From assembly GCA_955652855.1 (NCBI GenBank), contig CATPCN010000712.1, forward strand, positions 1-9,890: a DNA stretch of 9,890 bases. The letters run 5' to 3'. Both the position numbers and the translations under genes were made by a program. Position 1 is the first letter of the stretch. Each line of letters begins with the position of its first letter. Shown one piece after another: positions 1-9,351 of this stretch. A model generated the notes under the pieces. That model was given only the letters and a program-made list of their open reading frames with translations, did not search any database and had not been told where the DNA came from. Origin of the DNA: an uncultured Chthoniobacterales bacterium. Lineage in GTDB: Bacteria; Verrucomicrobiota; Verrucomicrobiae; Chthoniobacterales; UBA10450.

Positions 1-1
1 C

Positions 2-1531
2 ATTTTCATCCGCATTCGGCTTCTGCAATTTCCGCTCGAGCGCGACGAAGGCGAATACGCGTACGGCGGCCAGCTCATGCTGCAAGGCATCGCGCCTTAC
101 CAGCTGGCTTACAGCATGAAACTTCCCGGGACAGCGGCCACCTACGCTTTGATCATGTCGATCTTCGGACAAACGATCGCCGGAATTCATTTCGGTTTGC
201 TGATTGTAAATGCAGCGACATGCGCGCTCCTCTTTCTTCTCGGTCGGCGATTGGCAAATTCGACGGCGGGAATCGCGGCGGCAGCGAGTTACGCAGTCAT
301 GTCAGCGAGCCCGTCGGTTCTCGGATTCTCCGCGCATGCGACGCATCTTCTCATGCTTCCGGTAATAGCTGGCGTTTTATTGCTGCTGCGAGCTTTGGAT
401 CGACAATCGACAGGAGCTGTTTTTCTGAGTGGGCTGCTGTTCGGCGTGGGAATGTTTATGAAACAACCAGCAGCGGTTTTCATTTTATTCGGTGCCGCAT
501 ATCTCTTCCTCGGTGGTTGGCGAGCCGGTCTGTCATGGAAACGAATTGTGACGCGCACCCTTATTTTCTGCGCAGCGGCAGCAACGCCGCTTGCTTTAAC
601 TTGCTTGGTTCTCTGGCAAGCCGGCGTATTCGGAAACTTCTGGTTCTGGACAGTGAGCTATGCCCGTGAATATGCCACGCTCTCATCGCCGTCGAATGCC
701 CGCGCTTACTTGCAGGTAATTCCGCAAGAAGTCATCGGCGCACGATGCGGTTTGTGGGTGCTGGCCGGAATAGGTTTGATTGTAAGTGTCTGGAAAAGGA
801 GCGATCGCGCGCGCGGCGTTTTTCTCAGCAGCTTCTTCCTGTTTTCAGCAATGGCTCTCTGCGTCGGATTTTATTTTCGGCCACACTATTTTTTTCTCGT
901 GCTTCCAGCGCTCTCCCTGCTCACCGGCGTTGCCATGACCAAACTGCCAAGCGTACTAAAGAAATACTCCGGCATCGCGAGAGGCATCTTCTTGTTGGTC
1001 TTTGCCGCTGCTCTCATCTGGCCGATTTTTCAGGAAAGAAATTTATTGTTCGCGCTTTCTCCGTTTGCGGCTTCTCGATCCCTCTACGGAGAATGTCCGT
1101 TCCCCGAGTCGATGCGGATCGGAGAATTTATTCGTGAGCGCACAAGACCTGACGATACGATTGCCGTCCTCGGCTCTGAACCGCAGATTTATTTTTATGC
1201 GCATCGCCATTCCGCCACAGGTTACCTCTACACCTATGGACTAATGGAGCCGCAAAAGTATGCGCACCGCATGCAGCTGGAAATGATTCATGAGATCGAA
1301 GCGGCCCATCCCAAATATTTCGTGTCGATCGTAATCAATGATTCGTGGTGGCCGCGGCCTGCATCCGAGCGACTTATCTTCAATTGGGCGGATCAATACC
1401 TCTCGCAAAATTACGCCGCCGTTGGCTTGGTCAACATCGTGGACGTCGATCGCACCGACTATTATCTTGGAAACATCCCCGCATCACTCCCATATCTGAA
1501 GGACTATGTTTTGATTTACGAACGCAAATGA
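2..1531 (+). CDS. GT-C family membrane glycosyltransferase (PMT_2/GT39-like), 5' partial
   Basis: The frame is open from base 2, so the gene begins before the window; the ATG at 77 is internal. Upstream of it the frame encodes LERDEGEYAYGG, the first-loop Asp-Glu motif typical of GT-C enzymes of the PMT_2/GT39 (ArnT, protein mannosyltransferase) superfamily, where the acidic residue serves catalysis. Visible product is 509 residues with about ten hydrophobic segments, ending near base 1035, then a soluble C-terminal domain of roughly 160 residues expected outside the cytoplasm. By family, such enzymes move a sugar from a polyprenyl-phosphate donor to lipid, glycan or protein at the outer face of the inner membrane; donor and acceptor here cannot be told. 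A second GT-C-type gene follows 53 bases downstream in the same direction, suggesting a shared surface-glycosylation role. Family call is firm, specific function unknown. Confidence 0.85.
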   Translation: MFIRIRLLQFPLERDEGEYAYGGQLMLQGIAPYQLAYSMKLPGTAATYALIMSIFGQTIAGIHFGLLIVNAATCALLFLLGRRLANSTAGIAAAASYAVMSASPSVLGFSAHATHLLMLPVIAGVLLLLRALDRQSTGAVFLSGLLFGVGMFMKQPAAVFILFGAAYLFLGGWRAGLSWKRIVTRTLIFCAAAATPLALTCLVLWQAGVFGNFWFWTVSYAREYATLSSPSNARAYLQVIPQEVIGARCGLWVLAGIGLIVSVWKRSDRARGVFLSSFFLFSAMALCVGFYFRPHYFFLVLPALSLLTGVAMTKLPSVLKKYSGIARGIFLLVFAAALIWPIFQERNLLFALSPFAASRSLYGECPFPESMRIGEFIRERTRPDDTIAVLGSEPQIYFYAHRHSATGYLYTYGLMEPQKYAHRMQLEMIHEIEAAHPKYFVSIVINDSWWPRPASERLIFNWADQYLSQNYAAVGLVNIVDVDRTDYYLGNIPASLPYLKDYVLIYERK

Positions 1532-1541
1532 GCGCATTTGT

Positions 1542-1582
1542 GTTAGCGAGTTAGTTCTAGTTAGTGACGTATCTAGGCTAGG
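1542..1582. repeat. Short direct repeats in the spacer between the two GT-C genes
   Basis: The 53-base spacer holds three copies of GTTAG (1542, 1550, 1560) followed by two adjacent copies of CTAGG (1573, 1578). The stretch gives stop codons in several frames. It contains no inverted repeat with a T-run, so it does not look like an intrinsic terminator. It may be chance or a small regulatory or decayed site. Confidence 0.3.
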
Positions 1583-1584
1583 CC

Positions 1585-3312
1585 GTGACTCTCATTCGAA
1601 ATTCTCGCACAGCTACTCTCACCGTCTGCATTGGCCTGGCAGCGATTACCTGGATTGTTTTCGGACAAACTCTCCGGCATGGGTTCGTGAACTATGACGA
1701 TGGTCGCTATGTTACCGACAATGCAAACGTAACGCACGGATTGTCGATCCAAGCACTAAGATGGGCCTTCACCCACTTCCATTCAGCAAACTGGCATCCA
1801 TTGACTTGGATATCGCACATGCTGGATTGCCAGCTCTACGATCTACGTCCGGCAGGTCATCACTTTACGAATGTGCTGCTGCATACGATCGCGACCGTTC
1901 TGCTGTTTCTCGTTTTGCGGGCGATGACGGGCGCCTTCTGGCGTAGCGCTTTTGTCGCCGCCATTTTTGCCGTCCATCCGCTACGCGTCGAATCAGTCGC
2001 GTGGATCGCGGAACGGAAAGACGTTCTAAGCGGCATCTTTTTCATGCTCACGCTAGGTGCTTATACGCGCTATACTCGAAATCCATCGATTCTGCGTTAC
2101 ATAGCAATGTCGATCTTGTTTGCGTGCGGGCTGATGTCCAAACCAAGTGTTGTCACGGTGCCGTTCGTCTTTTTGCTGCTGGATTACTGGCCTTTAAAAC
2201 GAATGCGCAATCTTCAGTCGGCGCGAAAGTGTGCGATCGAGAAAGTTCCGCTGCTTTGCCTTTCGGCAGTCTCATGTGTGATAACGCTTTTCGCACAGCG
2301 TGTGGCCATCAGCTCGACTGAGGATCTACCCTTCACTGTAAGAGTTAGTAATGCACTCGTTAGTTACCTCGCTTATTTCTGGCAAATGATCTGGCCCAGC
2401 CGTCTAGCTATCTTTTATTCTCGTGCTCTTAGCGGTGTGCCATCTTTGCAAGTTATCGGCGCAGCGGCCTTACTTGTTGGAATAACCGCCGCAGTTTTCA
2501 TCTTGAGGTCTCGCCAACCGTATCTCGTCACTGGCTGGCTTTTGTATTTCGGCATGCTTGTGCCCATGATCGGCATCATCCAGGTAGGATCACAGGTGCG
2601 AGCTGATAGGTATACTTATCTGCCTCAAATCGGCTTGTATTTGATGGCTACGTGGAGCGTTGCGGACATAACGGTGAAATGGCCGAGGCGCCGCGAGATT
2701 TTATTTGTTGTTGCGATAGTTGTGCTTGTCGCGCTGGTATGGCGCGCTTGGGTCCAAACATCTTATTGGAAGGATAACGAGTTACTTTGGCGACGAACGC
2801 TTGCTATTACGATCGACAATCACACCGCGCAAAACAACCTCGGCGTCCTTCTTCTCGAACGCGGCAAAGTGGACGAAGCGATTTCTCATCTGCAAGCAGC
2901 CGTGACAATCGATCCTGAAGATTTGGACGCGCAATTCAATCTCGCGAACGCTCTTTCGCAAAACGGGACGAAGGAAGAAGCGATTGCCAGCTATAAGAAG
3001 ATTTTAGTCGCTGAACCGAATAGGTCCGATGTGGAAACCAATTTGGCCAACGCTCTTCTGGATAAAGGCGAAATCGAGAATGCGACCTCTCGCTATCGAA
3101 CTGTCTTACAACGGGACCCGAGCAGTGCAATGGCGCATTACAATCTGGCTGTAGCTCTTCATCGCTCCGGTCGGTTCAATGAGGCGATCGTTCACTACAA
3201 GGAAGCGTTGGGCATTCAGCCAGATTATCCGGATGCGGATTACAACTTAGGGAACGCGTTGTTGCAGAACGGGCAATTCGATGAGGCGAAGCAACACCTC
3301 GAGAAACGTTAG
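1585..3312 (+). CDS. TMTC-like GT-C membrane protein with C-terminal TPR repeats (C-terminus truncated)
   Basis: A 575-residue product starting at GTG 1585, the first usable start after the in-frame TAG at 1579; only a weak AGG lies before it. Residues 1-390 hold about eleven membrane segments. After the first one comes FVNYDDGRYV (Asp38-Asp39), placed like the catalytic acidic pair of GT-C enzymes, and later HPLRVESVAW and QVRADRYTYLP, motifs typical of bacterial relatives of TMTC O-mannosyltransferases that are often loosely labelled O-GlcNAc transferase. From about 413 there are TPR units of 34 residues (413-446, 447-480, 481-514, 515-548) and a fifth that breaks off after 27 residues. The TPRs probably bind a protein partner or acceptor. 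Function is inferred as membrane glycosyltransfer; no substrate is indicated. The abrupt end faces a decayed MFS gene, so the original C-terminus was probably lost. Base composition looks more AT-rich than in the genes to the right. Confidence 0.82.
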   Translation: MTLIRNSRTATLTVCIGLAAITWIVFGQTLRHGFVNYDDGRYVTDNANVTHGLSIQALRWAFTHFHSANWHPLTWISHMLDCQLYDLRPAGHHFTNVLLHTIATVLLFLVLRAMTGAFWRSAFVAAIFAVHPLRVESVAWIAERKDVLSGIFFMLTLGAYTRYTRNPSILRYIAMSILFACGLMSKPSVVTVPFVFLLLDYWPLKRMRNLQSARKCAIEKVPLLCLSAVSCVITLFAQRVAISSTEDLPFTVRVSNALVSYLAYFWQMIWPSRLAIFYSRALSGVPSLQVIGAAALLVGITAAVFILRSRQPYLVTGWLLYFGMLVPMIGIIQVGSQVRADRYTYLPQIGLYLMATWSVADITVKWPRRREILFVVAIVVLVALVWRAWVQTSYWKDNELLWRRTLAITIDNHTAQNNLGVLLLERGKVDEAISHLQAAVTIDPEDLDAQFNLANALSQNGTKEEAIASYKKILVAEPNRSDVETNLANALLDKGEIENATSRYRTVLQRDPSSAMAHYNLAVALHRSGRFNEAIVHYKEALGIQPDYPDADYNLGNALLQNGQFDEAKQHLEKR

Positions 3313-3340
3313 GCAGCTCGTTGTTGAGCTTCGCGCCGCC
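3308..3340. other. Probable rearrangement junction between TPR gene and MFS remnant
   Basis: TPR coding stops at 3312 part-way through a repeat helix, and MFS similarity on the opposite strand ends near 3341. The roughly 30 bases between match neither family. They contain a 5-bp inverted repeat, AGCTC-GTTGTT-GAGCT (3315-3330), without a T-run, too weak to be a convincing terminator. The two truncated, convergent reading frames meeting here are best explained by a deletion or recombination breakpoint, or by an assembly join. Confidence 0.5.
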
Positions 3341-3710
3341 GCACATGCCCATAACGCGTCCGCGCATTGCATCGGGCACGATCGTTTGCAGCACCGTATT
3401 AGAAGTTGAGAAGTAAAGGACCATGCCGAAACCGCCGACCGCGAGTAGCAAGATCGACATAAAAACATTTCGATTGAAGGCAAAGAGCGCGAGCGTCACT
3501 GAAAAGATCCACACGCCACCAAGCGCCATCACGCGCGACGAAAGAAGATGTCTGGCGCTCGCGACTGATAACGCCGCGCGCGAACGCAGGCATGAGCACG
3601 GAATACGACCAACCGAAACCTCCGACGACAGCAAACAACGTCAGGATCGATTCGTTCATGCGATGACGCGTCAGAACATCGACATGCCGAATGCGATCGG
3701 CAAACCTCAC
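3335..3710 (-). pseudogene. MFS exporter remnant (C-terminal half, frameshifted)
   Basis: Two - strand frames together resemble the second half of an MFS_3/EntS-like drug or siderophore exporter. Frame one (3710 to about 3567) gives FGWSYSVLMPAFAR, the helix-7 region. Frame two (about 3565 to 3341) gives VMALGGVWIFSV, then a helix-10 segment and LQTIVPDAMRGRVMGM, the family's conserved cytoplasmic loop. Between them some 20-25 residues expected for helix 8 are absent and the frame changes, so a deletion near 3566 is likely. The N-terminal six helices are missing (the ABC ATPase gene stops only 6 bases before the remnant), and so are helices 11-12. No intact product can be made, so a functional protein is not expected. 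The GTG at 3710 or ATG at 3659 would only start a short frame-one peptide. Confidence 0.72.
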
Positions 3711-3716
3711 GCTGAA

Positions 3717-4499
3717 TTACGCAGCCGAGATTTCTCCGACGCGCAGGCTCATGCCCATAAGGCGGAAAATCTGATCGCGTTTCTCGAGATAACCACGCGA
3801 ATCGAGATCGCGCGGGCGCGGAAGATCGACATGAACAATTTTCTGAATCGTTGCCGGCCGATTGCTCATGACAAGAACACGGTCGGCGAGTTGCACCGCT
3901 TCCTCGATATCATGTGTGACGAAGAGGATCGTCTTTTTTTCGCTTTGCCAGATGCGAACAAGATCAGCGCGCATTTTTAAGCGGGTGAGGAAATCAAGCG
4001 CGCCGAACGGCTCGTCCATGTAAATGATGTCGGGACTGGCGGCGAGCGCGCGCGCGATTTCGACGCGTTGCTTCATTCCGCCGGAGAGCTCGCGCGGATA
4101 AGCGTTCTCGAAACCATTCAGGCCCACCATGTCGATGTAATGCGCCAGAATCCGGTCGCGCTCTGCGCGCCCTTGCCGCCGCAGCCCGAAGCAAATGTTC
4201 TCGGTCACATTCAGCCATGGGAAAACGCCGTTTTCTTGAAAAACAAAAATGCGACGGGGATCAGGTCCGCGCACCGGCTTACCTTCCGCGAGTACCTCGC
4301 CCGAAGTTGGTTCGAGAAAACCAGCCACGATATTGAGCAGTGTCGATTTTCCGCAACCACTCGGACCGACCAGACAAACGAATTCTCCTTCCGCCACTTC
4401 AGCGTTGATGTTATCGAGAACTTGAACGGAGTCGCCGTTTCTCTTGCCGGCGAAGCGCATGCAGAGATTGCGAAGCGAGACCACGTTTTCTTGTTTCAT
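3717..4499 (-). CDS. ABC transporter ATPase, nitrate/sulfonate/taurine type
   Basis: A 260-residue cytoplasmic ATPase of usual length that powers the importer encoded with it. Visible in order: Walker A GPSGCGKST (45-53), Q-loop Gln88 in FQENGVFPWLNV, signature LSGGMKQR (138-145), Walker B IIYMDEP (158-164) with catalytic Glu163, D-loop GALD (166-169) and H-loop His196 in FVTHD. The Q-loop context and the MDEPFGALD string are typical of the SsuB/TauB/NrtD group in the NitT/TauT class. The ATG at 4499 overlaps the permease stop in an ATGA arrangement, and I see no Shine-Dalgarno sequence before it, so translation probably depends on re-initiation after the permease. It is the last intact gene of the - strand run; an MFS remnant follows directly. 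Class is secure, substrate is not. Confidence 0.95.
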   Translation of the reverse strand: MKQENVVSLRNLCMRFAGKRNGDSVQVLDNINAEVAEGEFVCLVGPSGCGKSTLLNIVAGFLEPTSGEVLAEGKPVRGPDPRRIFVFQENGVFPWLNVTENICFGLRRQGRAERDRILAHYIDMVGLNGFENAYPRELSGGMKQRVEIARALAASPDIIYMDEPFGALDFLTRLKMRADLVRIWQSEKKTILFVTHDIEEAVQLADRVLVMSNRPATIQKIVHVDLPRPRDLDSRGYLEKRDQIFRLMGMSLRVGEISAA

Positions 4500-5293
4500 C
4501 GATTTGCGTAGACCCAGCGCACTTCGTCGAATTTTTCCAATTGCCTAACGAGTAAGTCGAGCACGAGACCGATCAGACCGATCATGACCATCCCGGCCAC
4601 GACGAGATCGTAACGTTTGCCGGCGTTGCGCGCGTCGATGATCAAATAGCCAAGCCCGCTGTTAACCGCGATCATTTCCGCAGCGACGACAACGAGCCAC
4701 GCGACGCCGAGCGCGATCCGAATGCCGGTGATGATTTGCGGAAGGCTCGCGCGAAAAATCACCTGGCGAAAAAGTTCACCGCGGCTGAGTCCAAAATTCT
4801 GCGCGGCGCGCAAGTAAACTAGCTGCATGTTTTGCACGGCGGCGATCGCCGAGACCGTGATTGGAAAAACGCTGGCAAGGAAAATCAGAAAGATCGGCGC
4901 GGCATCGCTCACTCCGAACCAAAGGATCGCGACCGGAATCCAGGCGATAGGCGAGATCGGTCGCATGATTTGGATGATCGGATTGAAAGCTTGAAAGGCG
5001 CGACCATACCAGCCGAGCAACAAACCGCCCGGCACGCCGACAAGAACAGCGAGCGTGAAACCCCACGTCACGCGAAAGAGCGACGCGACGATATATTTTA
5101 AAAGCAATCCTTTCTGGACTAGCTCGATGATCCCGCGCGCGACATCGAGGGGCGCGGGAAACAAATCGCTGTGCATGGCGCGCACGCTAAAATGCCAGGC
5201 GAGCAAACCAAACGCAGGCACGATGAACGGCAGAATGAAATTTGCCGCGCGAGCTCTATGTCGATCTTGCTGTGGCGGAGCCGGCGGACTCAT
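4496..5293 (-). CDS. ABC transporter permease, nitrate/sulfonate/taurine type
   Basis: An inner-membrane permease of the BPD_transp_1 family, about 265 residues with roughly six hydrophobic segments. The central IMRPISPIAWIPVAILWFG stretch and the EAA-type coupling loop (RAAQNFGLSRGELFRQVIF) match the SsuC/TauC/NrtB group; the loop docks on the ATPase. I prefer the ATG at 5293, which overlaps the TGA of the binding-protein gene as ATGA. A TTG at 5308 would add five residues and overlap by 19 bases, but has no better ribosome site. Its own stop overlaps the ATPase start in the same way, making a tightly coupled three-gene unit. Only one permease gene is present, so it probably acts as a homodimer. 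Function class is firm, substrate unknown. Confidence 0.93.
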   Translation of the reverse strand: MSPPAPPQQDRHRARAANFILPFIVPAFGLLAWHFSVRAMHSDLFPAPLDVARGIIELVQKGLLLKYIVASLFRVTWGFTLAVLVGVPGGLLLGWYGRAFQAFNPIIQIMRPISPIAWIPVAILWFGVSDAAPIFLIFLASVFPITVSAIAAVQNMQLVYLRAAQNFGLSRGELFRQVIFRASLPQIITGIRIALGVAWLVVVAAEMIAVNSGLGYLIIDARNAGKRYDLVVAGMVMIGLIGLVLDLLVRQLEKFDEVRWVYANR

Positions 5294-6342
5294 CGCGGTC
5301 GATCCCAAGCGTAAGCTTCGAGAGTCGTCGCAGCGTTCGCGAATGTCGGATCGGCATAATCTTCGAAGTGTGCCGTACCGTTCAAGATGCCGGCTTCGCG
5401 TCCGAGCATTTCGATTTCCTCAAAATCTTTCCGCAAAGGAAGCAGGTTCGTGTATTTCACCCGGTCGGGCGGCTTGCTCAGGACAAACGTGAGTAAACGC
5501 GGATCCTGATTGTAATAAAATTTGCTTACGAATTTGGCGGCTTCCATCCGGTGATCCATTTTCTGGTCGAGCCATTTTCCGCTTTTCGCGATGCCATTAA
5601 CTAGCTGCTGGACTTCAAGCCGACGCTTTTGGATAGCGTTCTCATTTACCGCCAGCACGCAGGAAATAAAATTCGGCCAAATATCTTTCGTCAGATAAAG
5701 AACGCGACCATAACCATCCAATTCGGTTTGTCCCATAAAGGGTTCGCCGGAGGTGATCGCATCCACGGAGTGTGAATAAAGCGCCGCCGGCATGTCGGGT
5801 GGCGGCATCTCCACTATTCTGATGTCGCTGATGCTCATGCCGCGATCGCGCAGTGCTTTGTAGAGAAGCAGCTTTTGGTTCGCAAAACGGCTCGGGACCG
5901 CCACCGTTTTACCTTTCAAATCTTCAATCCGGAAAATCTTCGAATCTTTGTGCACCATCATGGCCGTGCCGTCGCGATGACCGAGGTAGACGATCTTAAT
6001 GGGCACGCCTTGCTCTCGCAGCGCCATTGCCATCGGTGCGAGGATGAACGTTGCCGGCATCAACTCGGGTTTACCGAGAAATGTCTCTTTCAATTCCGGA
6101 AAACCGTTGAAGCGCATCGGTTGAAAAAAACTTCTACCTTCCATGTTTTTGTTGATGAAATCCGTGACCGGACACGTGAGGTGACACGTCACCGGGATGA
6201 AGCCGACGCCGAATTTGGAGGATCCGCCGGCGTTACTTTTCGTTTCGCGACTGAAGAGCTGCAGATTCAGCGTGCCGTGCAAAAGCGTGATCGCAATAAG
6301 CCAAACGATCGCGATCGTGACCAGGACTTTTCGAAAGGACAC
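5290..6342 (-). CDS. ABC transporter substrate-binding protein, NMT1/NitT-TauT type, membrane-anchored
   Basis: A 350-residue periplasmic binding protein delivering solute to the permease and ATPase encoded just downstream. The GTG start at 6342 is the first usable one after an in-frame TAA about 24 bases upstream. Residues 5-25 form a hydrophobic segment with no lipobox cysteine, so it is a signal peptide or membrane anchor. The mature part begins with FGVGFIPVTCHLTCPV (Cys53, Cys57); the GFIP opening is typical of NMT1-like proteins, in which the following residues line the ligand cleft. Further signs are the FRIEDLKGKTVAVPSRF segment (about 137-153), standard in SsuA/NrtA-like proteins at this place, and DAITSGEPF (194-202) in the second lobe. 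The cysteine pair is not something I know from nitrate, taurine or sulfonate binders, so the ligand is open. It follows priA by 57 bases on the same strand and may share its transcript. Confidence 0.88.
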   Translation of the reverse strand: MSFRKVLVTIAIVWLIAITLLHGTLNLQLFSRETKSNAGGSSKFGVGFIPVTCHLTCPVTDFINKNMEGRSFFQPMRFNGFPELKETFLGKPELMPATFILAPMAMALREQGVPIKIVYLGHRDGTAMMVHKDSKIFRIEDLKGKTVAVPSRFANQKLLLYKALRDRGMSISDIRIVEMPPPDMPAALYSHSVDAITSGEPFMGQTELDGYGRVLYLTKDIWPNFISCVLAVNENAIQKRRLEVQQLVNGIAKSGKWLDQKMDHRMEAAKFVSKFYYNQDPRLLTFVLSKPPDRVKYTNLLPLRKDFEEIEMLGREAGILNGTAHFEDYADPTFANAATTLEAYAWDRPR

Positions 6343-6346
6343 AGTG

Positions 6347-6377
6347 GCCAGAAGCGTTACCGATTACGCTTCGTGGC
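6347..6377 (-). promoter_or_regulatory. Stem-loop just upstream of the binding-protein start
   Basis: On the - strand, GAAGCGT and ACGCTTC pair perfectly around an 8-base loop. With one bulged C the stem extends by GCCA/TGGC to 11 pairs. Its foot is 4 bases before the GTG start at 6342, so it covers the place where a ribosome site would sit. No T-run follows, so it is not an intrinsic terminator. It may limit translation of the transporter genes or stabilise a processed mRNA end after priA. Structure is seen directly, role is inferred. Confidence 0.45.
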
Positions 6378-6399
6378 GCAAGCCTCGCGCCGGGCAAAT

Positions 6400-8634
<2,235 letters not shown>

Positions 8635-8745
8635 TTTGATTTTAATTGCTCGACGAAAAGATACGTGGATTGGTGATCAAGTGAGTTTGCCCGCGTCCGC
8701 CCAGTTATCCAATCTTTCGCTGCGGGCCGGCGCACTCGACCGATC
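8635..8745. promoter_or_regulatory. Divergent intergenic region between priA and the transglycosylase gene
   Basis: These 111 bases must hold the promoters for both directions if each gene is transcribed from its own start. I found no convincing -35/-10 pair. The best - strand candidate, TTGGAT followed 17 bases later by CAAACT, is poor. The priA-proximal end is AT-rich and the transglycosylase-proximal end GC-rich. The assignment rests on gene orientation only. Confidence 0.3.
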
Positions 8746-9348
8746 ATGATCCGATTTTTGTTGAAGCTGATTATTTGCGTGTTGCTGGCCGGCGCCGCCG
8801 GGATCGCTTATCTCGCCATGCGCTCGGGCGATCCGCTCTATTCGTTTTATGAGTGGATCAGTCCAGCGCGTTTTCAGCAATACGACCCGCTTATTCGCGC
8901 GGTCGCGGCTGAATATCATCTCGATCCAATGCTGCTAAAGGCGGTGGTCTGGCGCGAGAGTCGCTTTGATCCGCAAAAATTTGGCAGCGCCGGTGAGCGC
9001 GGTTTGATGCAAGTAAGCGAGAAGGCCGCGAACGAATGGGCGCGCGAGAACAAGATCGACAATTTTCGCGTGGAAGCTCTCTTCGATCCAAAAACGAATC
9101 TGGAAGCGGGAACGTGGTACCTCCATCGCGCGGTGCAACATTGGGAAATACAACGGAATCCGATTCCGTTTGCGCTTGCCGAGTACAACGCAGGCGCGAG
9201 CCGCGCGCAGCGCTGGGCCGGCGGCGACGATACGTCTGCGATTTCGGCGGACACTTTTCGTCGCAACATCGATTTTCCCGGCACGCGGAAGTATGTCGAT
9301 TCCATCATCGCGCGTTACCAGTTTTACAAACGGCGTGGCCGGATGTGA
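8746..9348 (+). CDS. Membrane-anchored lytic transglycosylase (Slt/MltE-like)
   Basis: A 200-residue peptidoglycan-cleaving enzyme (GH23-type fold) cutting between MurNAc and GlcNAc with formation of the 1,6-anhydro end. Residues 3-25 are a single hydrophobic helix, so the protein is anchored in or exported across the inner membrane; Cys11 does not sit in a lipobox. The SLT domain runs from about 45 to the end: AVVWRESRFDP with catalytic Glu71, GLMQV (86-90), LEAGTWYLHRAV (119-130), ALAEYNAG (143-150) and TRKYVDSI (180-187), the usual motif order. Its small size fits the compact MltE/family-1 type without the long superhelical domain of Slt70. It probably trims the wall for growth or for inserting envelope machines. 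The ATG at 8746 lacks a clear ribosome site. PolX begins 3 bases after its stop, so the two likely share an mRNA. Confidence 0.92.
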   Translation: MIRFLLKLIICVLLAGAAGIAYLAMRSGDPLYSFYEWISPARFQQYDPLIRAVAAEYHLDPMLLKAVVWRESRFDPQKFGSAGERGLMQVSEKAANEWARENKIDNFRVEALFDPKTNLEAGTWYLHRAVQHWEIQRNPIPFALAEYNAGASRAQRWAGGDDTSAISADTFRRNIDFPGTRKYVDSIIARYQFYKRRGRM

Positions 9349-9351
9349 GTG

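Noticed and set aside
3315..3330. Possible bidirectional terminator between convergent genes
   Set aside because: The stem is only 5 pairs with no flanking T-run on either strand.
3308..3356. GTTAGGC followed by an inverted repeat, reminiscent of an integron attC site
   Set aside because: The core-like heptamer lacks a properly placed matching RYYYAAC partner and the paired inner boxes of attC. No integrase or cassette genes are present.
3423..3980. + strand open frame of 185 codons over the MFS remnant and ATPase end
   Set aside because: It is antisense to the ATPase C-terminus and the MFS remnant, low in hydrophobic structure and without a known motif, so it is most likely a shadow frame.
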